64,000 bases of DNA from Bacteroides sp. GTDB taxonomy: Bacteria; Bacteroidota; Bacteroidia; Bacteroidales; Muribaculaceae. Position 1 is the stretch's first letter. Each line of letters begins with the position of its first letter. The stretch spans positions 55,849 to 119,848 of the forward strand of contig JAAVCG010000031.1 in the NCBI GenBank assembly GCA_014802435.1, read 5' to 3'. The position numbers were made by a program, and so were the translations under genes. Shown one piece after another: positions 56,150 through 64,000 of this stretch. Under the pieces are notes generated by a model. The model saw nothing but the letters and a program-made list of their open reading frames with translations, did no database searches and was not told where the DNA came from.

Positions 56150-59059
56150 TTAATTGGCCGGTTCTTCCGGAGCGTTGCCGGCTTTGAGGCGTTCGGCCTC
56201 GCGTTTACTTCTGACGTAGATCATCTCCTTCTGGACCTTTTTGGGCAGTTGCCCCGGTTCCTCAATCTCAACACGTCGGAGTATTCGGCGCCCTGAAGTG
56301 TGGAACTCCTCCGGATTCAGGCAATCGATATAATCACAGGTAAAGCAGAAGGCCTTGAGCATCTTTGAAAATTTGTGCGCGCTCGTGCTCTTGAGGCCCG
56401 ATGACCGGATATAATCATTGTAGGCCCATTCGCGGACAATCTCCTTATCGAGGTTGCCGGAATCTTCAGAGAAATAATTTTCGGCCCAGTCGCGGAAGTT
56501 GTCAGAGACGTCGCGCTGATGCTTTCTGAAAATAATATTATCCACAGAGGGCTCAATCTTTGCCGTGGTATCCTGGAGCGATAGATAAAACTTGCAACAC
56601 TGCATCATGAAGTTCAGATCCTGTTCCCAGTTCTTTTCCGGGTAAGTGGAATCAAGGAGTACGCGGCCTCCGAAGTCGGTTGAAATTTGTCGGGTCTCCA
56701 GGTAGTCATTCTCTTCGGTTGCTTCATGGTAATAATCAGAGAACACACAGAAGAGCTGACGTCCGCGGCTTGAGGGATCAAATTCGCGTGGGACGTAATT
56801 CGTCGTAAACGCGAATTTCGGAGCATCTTCATACTTCAAGGCGTAGGACTTGATATTTTTTGCATTGATGGTCATGTCGCTTGAGGTCGTATCATAGAGA
56901 ACTTTAAAGGGGAAATACTCATCGCAATCATCAACGACAACTATGTCCGTGTATTTATCAATCATCTCAAATACGAAATTATTCTCGAGTAGTCGGTTAT
57001 TACGCCCGCTTAACTTGACCCAATTAGTCAAGCAATTGAGCGCCTTAACCATAAACGACTTGCCACTGCGTCCGTTACACTGGTCGTTAGTGCCGATAAT
57101 GTTATCCATTAAAAACGGGCTCCAGGGGCGGTCAAATCTCTTGTATCGATGGAGAAGATAACCGATGCTGAAAATCTTACTTATCAAGCAGCGTTTCTGT
57201 TCCCGGATTTCATCCTCAGAGAGGCGCGGCCCGGCGATGTTAAATTTATGAGCTTTCTTGTATTCTTCCGTTTCTGCGGGCGTATATGTCCCGGCTTCCG
57301 GCTCTAACTCTTTTCGCCAAAAAAGGCGTGACGAATTGATCAGGTATCTGAAGAAATTCGAGTTATGCTCTTTGATTTCAATATCAAAATCCTCGCTATG
57401 GACTGACCCTTCAGGATGGGTTATCTCAAACATATCCGGCAAAATATTCACCTCATGAGGGACCACGCGGTCAGCCCATACATAGCGCCCCTGCAGAGGA
57501 TTGCGGGCATTGTATTGGGTAAGTTTGTCGCTGGTAATTTCAACCATGCAATTCTGGAAGTAAAAAAATTGAGATTTCGGGGTATAATTACAGAAATCCA
57601 GGTCAATTTCCTTCAGTGCATCAAGCACCTGGATTGACAGGTTCGGGGTGGTCAGTATCATGACTCGAAGCTCTTCCGGCAATCCTTGTTCATCGGCCCA
57701 TTCGCGGACAAATGCGCGAATATCTTGTGTTGTAATTTCTTGAACAACGTTATCCTTAATTCGGATAAATATCGGGTCTTTGGAATGTTTTTGTTTGAGC
57801 TTGTAAAAGCCATGCAACTTTAAAAACTCTTGTAGGCGTAACGGGTTAATTGAGTATTTACGGGAAATCTTAACGGACTCCCCGCGTTTCTTTTCGGTAA
57901 TCTCCTCCTCCCAGAACTTGACGCAAATGCCCAACTCGAGGAGTTTTTTAAAGTCGGAGTTACTCTTCCAAATATCCATATAGTCGCGAAAATCCTTGCG
58001 CGGGCGTCCTCGGTTATCCCGGTAGGTGCTGAGCTTCTCCGGCAACCAGATGGTGTGCAGGTCAATGTAGTGAAGGGCTAACAGGCGCCCGCGGCTTATG
58101 CCCGTGCTGTCAATATCCGGAATATTGTAAACCTTATTAACGTAGCGGGTAATTTCCCGCCATTCCTCCTCACTGACGTTGTAGGTCTCGGAGTTAAACC
58201 AAAGGGGGAAGTAACCCAAAGAGCGGACGCAAAGCGCATCCCGTTCCCCGGAGCAGATAATGGCTTCCGGCAATTTCTCAAACGAAAACGGTTTATCCTC
58301 ATTTCCGGCCTCGGAGTAAAACTGTTTTTTGCTCCTCTCGTTATTGTCAGTGTAGATTTTTCGGAGCTCATGGAGCCCGTTGATATACTTAGCCGGCTTT
58401 TTCCCTTTGGGCTGATACTGGAAACGCCACTGCTTGTCAACGTTCAGAGGCTCATAGATTTTATAAAACTTATCAGGCTTGCCGGCTTCGTCAGTAAACC
58501 AGCACTCACGCATAAAAATCGGGTAGTGCTCATTTGAGAACTTATAGGTCGCCTCTCGGTTCTTGACGCTTATCAGGCATTTCACACGGTACCAGTGGAG
58601 CGCTTTCATGTGTTCGGCAGTGACTCGCGGACCCATGACGGCCAGTTCCTCCTTGGTGAATTCCTGATCGATTTCCCAATAGGTCTGACCATCCACCTGA
58701 GACTCCGTTGCCGGTTGCTTCCTGATGTCGGGGCGATTTATCGATCGGTTGAGCTCATCTGTAACGTTGAAGCGCACCGCAAGGTCTGCAATTGCTTCAG
58801 CGAACCCGATGCGACATTCCTCCATGTGAATCTCGATAGGGTTCTTCATTCGGCCATCAGCCCCAAAGTCGGTCATTTTCCAGACGGGATTGCCATCCTT
58901 ATCCTGACAGAGCTTGACTGATGCGCTTGGGGTTCTTTCACTCGAGCGACACTTAAAGAGTCGGTTATTTTTCGCGGCTTCAGCGGCATCCGGATAGTGC
59001 ATGGAAATAATCTGAAGGCCGTTATCGGTCGCGTCGTATATTTGGCGGGGTTTAATCAT
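56150..59059 (-). CDS. Phage/mobile-element primase-helicase (Toprim-like + SF3-type/DUF5906 helicase)
   Basis: EAIICSGERDALCVRSLGY; NGRSGKSFMVKAL Walker A; DIVVVDDCDEYF Walker B; start at MIKPRQ. Confidence 0.8.
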   Translation of the reverse strand: MIKPRQIYDATDNGLQIISMHYPDAAEAAKNNRLFKCRSSERTPSASVKLCQDKDGNPVWKMTDFGADGRMKNPIEIHMEECRIGFAEAIADLAVRFNVTDELNRSINRPDIRKQPATESQVDGQTYWEIDQEFTKEELAVMGPRVTAEHMKALHWYRVKCLISVKNREATYKFSNEHYPIFMRECWFTDEAGKPDKFYKIYEPLNVDKQWRFQYQPKGKKPAKYINGLHELRKIYTDNNERSKKQFYSEAGNEDKPFSFEKLPEAIICSGERDALCVRSLGYFPLWFNSETYNVSEEEWREITRYVNKVYNIPDIDSTGISRGRLLALHYIDLHTIWLPEKLSTYRDNRGRPRKDFRDYMDIWKSNSDFKKLLELGICVKFWEEEITEKKRGESVKISRKYSINPLRLQEFLKLHGFYKLKQKHSKDPIFIRIKDNVVQEITTQDIRAFVREWADEQGLPEELRVMILTTPNLSIQVLDALKEIDLDFCNYTPKSQFFYFQNCMVEITSDKLTQYNARNPLQGRYVWADRVVPHEVNILPDMFEITHPEGSVHSEDFDIEIKEHNSNFFRYLINSSRLFWRKELEPEAGTYTPAETEEYKKAHKFNIAGPRLSEDEIREQKRCLISKIFSIGYLLHRYKRFDRPWSPFLMDNIIGTNDQCNGRSGKSFMVKALNCLTNWVKLSGRNNRLLENNFVFEMIDKYTDIVVVDDCDEYFPFKVLYDTTSSDMTINAKNIKSYALKYEDAPKFAFTTNYVPREFDPSSRGRQLFCVFSDYYHEATEENDYLETRQISTDFGGRVLLDSTYPEKNWEQDLNFMMQCCKFYLSLQDTTAKIEPSVDNIIFRKHQRDVSDNFRDWAENYFSEDSGNLDKEIVREWAYNDYIRSSGLKSTSAHKFSKMLKAFCFTCDYIDCLNPEEFHTSGRRILRRVEIEEPGQLPKKVQKEMIYVRSKREAERLKAGNAPEEPAN

Positions 59060-59080
59060 TGTGATAATAACATATGTGAC

Positions 59081-59133
59081 AAAAAAAATGCGCTGCGGTG
59101 CTGCCCTTGCGCTGCGCTCGCTCAGGCGGCACC
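59081..59133 (-). terminator. Terminator/attenuator-like hairpin upstream of primase gene
   Basis: Minus strand GGTGCCGCC (59133-59125) ... GGCAGCACC (59105-59097) then T8 (59088-59081). Confidence 0.55.
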
Positions 59134-59150
59134 ATTGCAACGCTAAATCT

Positions 59151-59345
59151 TTATTTCATGCGGGTAACGTATTGGATACCATCAGCGACACGTGTTGTGA
59201 ACCAGTACCCCTTTTTCTTTAACGCCCAGGTGGCTCGTTTAACCTGGTTAACGGTCATATTGTCCGGCGATACGCAAGTTTCGCCGACAGACATGCCGGT
59301 TAATGCCTCGTAAATAGAAATTGTTTTAAGTTTTCTTGTTTCCAT
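59151..59345 (-). CDS. Small winged-helix-like protein
   Basis: METRKLKTISIYEALTGMSVGETCVSPDNMTVNQVKRATWALKKKGYWFTTRVADGIQYVTRMK. Confidence 0.6.
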   Translation of the reverse strand: METRKLKTISIYEALTGMSVGETCVSPDNMTVNQVKRATWALKKKGYWFTTRVADGIQYVTRMK

Positions 59346-59368
59346 TTTTGCAATTCAAGTTTTTTTCG

Positions 59369-59376
59369 TAACTTTG
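59369..59376 (+). promoter_or_regulatory. -7 box TAACTTTG for XRE-like regulator
   Basis: TCGTAACTTTGCGCAAAGTTAAG; box overlaps its own inverted copy (CAAAGTTA). Confidence 0.5.
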
Positions 59377-59449
59377 CGCAAAGTTAAGACAATTAACGCA
59401 ATTATACAACCCAATAGAGTAATGACTTAGGTAATTAACAAATATTAAC

Positions 59450-59860
59450 ATGGTAAATATGTCTGAAGAAACCATCATTGACCGACTGCAACTCATTGTT
59501 GACAAGAAATTTAAAGGTAATAAGTCGGCCTTCGCCAGAGCTGCTCAGTTAAGCACTAACAGCCTCAGTAATTATCTCGGAGCTCGTCAAAGCAAACCGG
59601 GGCTCTCAATGTTGGAGAAAATAATTTCTAACATTGATGTTGATGCCCGGTGGCTGATTACGGGACAGGAGACGCACGCTTCTAAAGAAGTAACCACGCG
59701 CGGAGACTATTCCCCGTCATCCATGAGCGGCGATATCTCGATGGTTGTCGGTGATGCCGTTCTGATAGAACGCGTTAAAGCCTTAGAAGCGATTATCGCG
59801 GAGAAGGATGAGAGAATTGCCGTGCTCAAAGAACTTATAACAGAACTTAGGGCACGATAA
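59450..59860 (+). CDS. XRE/CI-like HTH regulator
   Basis: NKSAFARAAQLSTNSLSNYLGARQSKPGLSMLEKIISNIDVDARWLITG, C-terminal coiled coil. Confidence 0.8.
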   Translation: MVNMSEETIIDRLQLIVDKKFKGNKSAFARAAQLSTNSLSNYLGARQSKPGLSMLEKIISNIDVDARWLITGQETHASKEVTTRGDYSPSSMSGDISMVVGDAVLIERVKALEAIIAEKDERIAVLKELITELRAR

Positions 59861-59874
59861 CATGGTAAATCTTG

Positions 59875-60168
59875 CTATGACCCCTCTTTCGAACAGGCTA
59901 TTTTAATACGTACGTTTGCTAAAAAGTTATTTGGTGCTCCTGTATACTTTGTTTGTATTGCCAAGTGAAAACGCTCTCTTTCTCCTTCACGTTTTGAGTG
60001 ATTTATTAAGTCAAGAATATAGGCAATCGTTGCGTCTGTGGTCACTTTGTCGGCTTTATGTCTGGTTATTTACTCAATAGAGTGATTTTCATATAACGAA
60101 CGTGCAGCTTCAATGAAAGATTGAAAATCCGAATTATATTGGCATCTATCTGTCCTTGTAATAGCCAT
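59875..60168 (-). pseudogene. 97-codon ORF interrupted by one in-frame TAA (60070-60072)
   Basis: MAITRTDRCQYNSDFQSFIEAARSLYENHSIE*ITRHKADKVTTDATIAYILDLINHSKREGERERFHLAIQTKYTGAPNNFLANVRIKIACSKEGS*. Confidence 0.5.
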
Positions 60169-60271
60169 TATAACTGCAATGAATTATTGCAAATTAACAA
60201 AGAAAAGCCCATATAGCAATGAAATATCCTGATTAACATAGGATAAGGCCGGACATGGACTCCTTTTTTTA

Positions 60272-61156
60272 CTATATCTTATGTAGGCCTAATTTGAATG
60301 AGAAAATCATTGAAAGTAGGTCGGTCTTTTTATATTCATCTTCAAATGGGGGACCAACTTGCTTGTTGAGTCTTTGTTCAACTATTCCAAGCCAATAGAA
60401 CAGACGGCTAAGTACGCGGGTTTCATAGGCATCGTAATTGCCCGGAAAGTGAAAGGCTTTTTCATACAGATGCCAGTAGAAGTCTCCAAAATGCCATTCT
60501 GAACCATACTTATTGAGGAGCCAAACGCTATACGTCATCCCTAAGTTGCCGATGCGGTCTTCATCGTATCCGTCAAACGTATGCAGATTTGTTCCTGTAA
60601 GGGAGCAACGTAGAATCTCATTGGCCGCCATATCGATGTCTGACAGCGCCTTTTTACCCTTTGCCGTAAGGGAGAGCATCCCTTTTCGGGTCTTTATCCA
60701 TCTTAGAAGCTCAAGTATACTTCTTGCCATCCAAACTGAATGGATATCATATTCAAAGATACGTTTTGCGCCGTATTCCTCAACTATCCATTCTGGCTGT
60801 CCCAGGCGGTATGTTTCGGCAACAATCTTTGAGGGTAGCCATCCAAGCGAAGTGAGCTTAAGTTCTTTTTCGCTAAGTGTTTTAAGTAGAAAAAGAGTTT
60901 GTCTTACGAGGGGAATCCTCTCATATTGCTCCTTCTCCAATTGATTGAGTTCAACCAAGCATTGGCTGCTGAAAGGATGGTACATGATATTATACATTTC
61001 CTCGGGGCTCAATCCGTTGAATTCATCGCGAGGAGTGCTGTTATGCCGTTTTGCCAATTGCTGGATATACTGGTGCAGGCGGTTTTCATCAATGCTTCGC
61101 CCGGCTATGGTCTCAGCGTTAATCCATGTCTGAATTTCCTTTTGTATGTCGCTCAT
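60272..61156 (-). CDS. Hypothetical protein of unknown function
   Basis: Intact 294-aa ORF; no family recognised. Confidence 0.65.
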   Translation of the reverse strand: MSDIQKEIQTWINAETIAGRSIDENRLHQYIQQLAKRHNSTPRDEFNGLSPEEMYNIMYHPFSSQCLVELNQLEKEQYERIPLVRQTLFLLKTLSEKELKLTSLGWLPSKIVAETYRLGQPEWIVEEYGAKRIFEYDIHSVWMARSILELLRWIKTRKGMLSLTAKGKKALSDIDMAANEILRCSLTGTNLHTFDGYDEDRIGNLGMTYSVWLLNKYGSEWHFGDFYWHLYEKAFHFPGNYDAYETRVLSRLFYWLGIVEQRLNKQVGPPFEDEYKKTDLLSMIFSFKLGLHKI

Positions 61157-61224
61157 ACTAAATATGATAGGTTTACCGCAAGGAAGGATAACTATAATAT
61201 TTAAGACAATCTCAAGCAGTTTGA

Positions 61225-62163
61225 TTATCGGAGGAGGATAAGGGTTGATTTTGTGGCGGTGCGGCGGATTTGGAGGCCGCGGGTTGAGGGGGTGATTCGG
61301 CGGCCGAGAAGGTCGTAGGTGGCGGCGGTTGTTGCGTCGGCAGATTGCGGGGCAATTGCTGATGTCGGGGGCTCGGAAACGTAGGAAACCTTCATGTGGC
61401 GGATGGCCGGCGTGAAGTTTTCCGGGCCTGTGACGTAGACCATGTAGTCGCCGTCTGGCTTGCCCTTGAGAGTGATTCCTTCGTCCGGGACTGGCTCTAA
61501 TTTGTCATCAAGTTCCTCCGGGTCATCGATGATATTATCGGTATCGTCGCTGACAAAGTATCTGTAATTGACGTTGTTACTTTGCTTTTGAAAAGGAACG
61601 ATATCGTCAGCGTAAACCTTTACCGGCTCAGAGGGGACCAGGGGAGTCACATCAAGAACCATTTTCATCTCGGAAACGCCGACGTAAATGTTAGAGGTGA
61701 ATGTGACCTCTGACAATCGGACTCCGCTGCCGAAATCAAATCGGCATATCCCGGTCTTAGCATCCAGTTCAACGTTGTTATATTCTGTGAAATTGGAAGT
61801 TAAATTGCAATTTAAATCCTGAAGGCTTTCAATACCCTCACCTTTGGCCGAAACGATTGTGAGCGAAGCCTTTTCGGGTGAAAGATAAGACCATTCGTTT
61901 TCAACGATGACCGTCAACGCGCAAATATTCTTAAACTCATTCGCGCTAACCGTAATCTGCTGAGAAGGCTCCAGCCCGACGGCAGAATACTCCCAAGCGC
62001 CTGTAGTAGAATAACTAACGCCATCCGCCTCAGCCACTGCATTACCGACCAATCCGTCATCACCCGCCTCAAAAGCCGCCGTCAAAGAATTCACCGGCGT
62101 CTCAGCCAGGCAGCCCCCTGCGCCCAAAAGCAACGAAATCATCAGAAGTGTATCTTTCTTCAT
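61225..62163 (-). CDS. Secreted hypothetical protein with C-terminal sorting-like motif
   Basis: Signal peptide; C-term ATYDLLGRRITPSTRGLQIRRTATKSTLILLR. Confidence 0.65.
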   Translation of the reverse strand: MKKDTLLMISLLLGAGGCLAETPVNSLTAAFEAGDDGLVGNAVAEADGVSYSTTGAWEYSAVGLEPSQQITVSANEFKNICALTVIVENEWSYLSPEKASLTIVSAKGEGIESLQDLNCNLTSNFTEYNNVELDAKTGICRFDFGSGVRLSEVTFTSNIYVGVSEMKMVLDVTPLVPSEPVKVYADDIVPFQKQSNNVNYRYFVSDDTDNIIDDPEELDDKLEPVPDEGITLKGKPDGDYMVYVTGPENFTPAIRHMKVSYVSEPPTSAIAPQSADATTAATYDLLGRRITPSTRGLQIRRTATKSTLILLR

Positions 62164-62597
62164 ATGAGTGTAATTTGGTTATGTTTATTTTATTTATTTT
62201 GTTTATTTACCCGCAAAGTTAACCAAACTCCCTGACATACACAACAATTCCCCTCAAAAATTTACAAAAAAATTTCTTACGACGCTCACTTCGTTCGCTA
62301 AACAGTTCCTATGTGCCGCTTCACTTGCCTATGCAGAAGCGGTTAATATCTTGACTTACAAAAGAATAGAAATTAAATCCGTACAAGCATCGTACATTTT
62401 CTATGTTTGTAAGTTGTTAACCCACTGCGATTTAATACATTACAAGTCGCATTTGCCAAACTGACAACAGAAACTCAATGCAAAGATAACGATAATCTCC
62501 CGATTATCAAAGCAATATCCAAATTTTAACATTCCCGTCTATACGCTGCGCCGTACAAAACCAACGAAAATTGAGAAAAAACGATTCTCTACAATAA

Positions 62598-63602
62598 TCA
62601 CTTCGATTCTCTGATAAATCGAGTTATTCGTTCGTTGACGATACGGGTATAGTTGCGTTTCGCTTTGTCGGGGAGGAAGCTTTTGGCAATGAGTTTTATT
62701 GCGCCATCGGGTAGGGAGGCGTACTTGTTGAGGATTTTATCCATACGTCTTTTTACCAAGCCGATTTTATGGCCGAATCTTTCAAAGTCAAGACGGCAGG
62801 GATGACCCGTTCGGTCAAAGACATCGCTTTTCCCAATATCGGGTGATAGTCCTCCGTCAAGTCCAAGATCATCTCCATTTACATGGAGGCTGGTATTCAG
62901 AAGATCGTATGCCGGAGCTAAGCGGTAATCTTGCCCGATAAGAATCAGAGAGAAATTTTTAAGGTGAGCATCGCCGTTTGCATAGATATAGTTGAATACG
63001 ACTAATTCAAAGAATCGTTCCATATCAACCATCCATGCGGCGACGTTTGCACGCATTGCCTTGGCAATATCCTCGTAGCTACCATTATATTTGAAATGAA
63101 GGCCGGCGGTCTGTTCATTTTTACCGACTAACGAAGCAAAATCTTCCATCGGCAGTTTTGAGCTGTCGGGCAGAATATCGAAACGGCGAGTGATATATAC
63201 TGGCTGTCCTTTGGATGTGAAACACAATCCATTAGCTGCTGTATGTATGCCATAGACTTGCGATGCTATCTGCATGGTCAGATGCTCATTGGCCGGAATC
63301 AGTTTACGATCACGAAGCGTTTTATCCCAAGGTGCAGGTTTCAGGATATGAGTAGAGCGTTCATCGTCCCCCGCAATTCTGATTTCGCCCGAATTAATTA
63401 TTGCAGGGAATTTTTCTTGCACACCGGAGACCGAAATACGGTGCATCGCATCGGCAATCTCACCGGCATTTCTAAATTCATCAATATCAAAATTGAGAAT
63501 AGGAGTTATCTTTACTCCGTTAAAGAGCATTTTTGTCGCTTTGGGGCTATATGTATTAAAGCCATCTAAAAGTAGTGATGGACAGTTTTTTATTTCAGTC
63601 AT
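62598..63602 (-). CDS. HipA kinase-domain toxin (HipT-like)
   Basis: MHRISVSGVQEKFPAI, THILKP, NEHLTMQIASQVYG, NYIYANGDAHLKNFSLI, LAPAYDLLNT. Confidence 0.88.
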   Translation of the reverse strand: MTEIKNCPSLLLDGFNTYSPKATKMLFNGVKITPILNFDIDEFRNAGEIADAMHRISVSGVQEKFPAIINSGEIRIAGDDERSTHILKPAPWDKTLRDRKLIPANEHLTMQIASQVYGIHTAANGLCFTSKGQPVYITRRFDILPDSSKLPMEDFASLVGKNEQTAGLHFKYNGSYEDIAKAMRANVAAWMVDMERFFELVVFNYIYANGDAHLKNFSLILIGQDYRLAPAYDLLNTSLHVNGDDLGLDGGLSPDIGKSDVFDRTGHPCRLDFERFGHKIGLVKRRMDKILNKYASLPDGAIKLIAKSFLPDKAKRNYTRIVNERITRFIRESK

Positions 63603-63924
63603 TGTTGATCCTCCTTACATTTACAGCTCCTATGAAGTCTTTGTCTGCCATTGCTTCAAGCAGTCCGAAAAAATCATTCTCATCAATTTTCAGCGAACGG
63701 CATATAACCCGTCGATTGGCTCCTTCAGGAACCATATTAGAAAAAAATGGGAAAAGATGCTCGGAATTGAATGCGGTGCTTTGCTTGGGTAAAGTCGCTG
63801 AAATCGGAGGGAATGCGGAATTTATATAGTCTTCTTTGTACTGGAACGTATAGTCTGCACCGGGATATTTCTCAGTAAGTATTCCGGCTTCTGTATCATT
63901 GTAATATACTGCTAATTCTCTCAT
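63595..63924 (-). CDS. HipA N-terminal-domain-only protein (HipS-like)
   Basis: AGILTEKYPGADYTFQYKEDYI...PPISATLPKQSTAFNSEHLFPFFSNMVPEGANR; overlaps HipT ORF by 8 bp. Confidence 0.85.
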   Translation of the reverse strand: MRELAVYYNDTEAGILTEKYPGADYTFQYKEDYINSAFPPISATLPKQSTAFNSEHLFPFFSNMVPEGANRRVICRSLKIDENDFFGLLEAMADKDFIGAVNVRRINND

Positions 63925-63937
63925 CTGTCAACGGTAA

Positions 63938-64000
63938 TTATATAGTCTGTCGTACCTTATAATCTATCTCAATACCAAGCACTTCAAGAATCTTCTTTAC
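63938..64000 (-). CDS. C-terminus of probable HipB-like HTH antitoxin (truncated by window end)
   Basis: ...VKKILEVLGIEIDYKVRQTI*, ends 13 nt upstream of HipS ORF. Confidence 0.55.
   Translation of the reverse strand, partial: VKKILEVLGIEIDYKVRQTI

Overview
The window looks like a Bacteroidales chromosome segment, probably Muribaculaceae-like. This rests on recognisable gene content and on TAnnTTTG-type -7 promoter boxes; no database search was run. Most of it (about 3.5-56 kb) is ordinary core or metabolic content: crcB, purT, tdk, dnaG, two MATE pumps, a C1B peptidase, a mechanosensitive channel, a flavodiiron protein, hppA, an S9 peptidase, a nan-type sialic acid cluster coupled to topB, mazG, prmA, ilvA, lptD, yaaA, gadB and others. 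Both edges are accessory. The left edge (0-3.4 kb) looks like one end of a prophage or integrative element: an overlapping holin/endolysin/spanin-like lysis cassette, a free-standing RNA polymerase alpha-CTD-like protein and a tyrosine recombinase. It is preceded by a compact structured non-coding locus with opposed promoters. The right edge (56-64 kb) has a primase-helicase/wHTH/XRE replication module with a possible terminator between the two minus-strand genes, a stop-interrupted ORF, an unknown 294-aa gene, and a tripartite HipB/HipS/HipT-like toxin-antitoxin operon cut by the window end. Several long, nearly perfect, often nested inverted repeats sit in intergenic regions (6.6, 24.2 and 47.6-48.0 kb). 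Two small genes and a degraded VOC pseudogene are absent from the ORF track.
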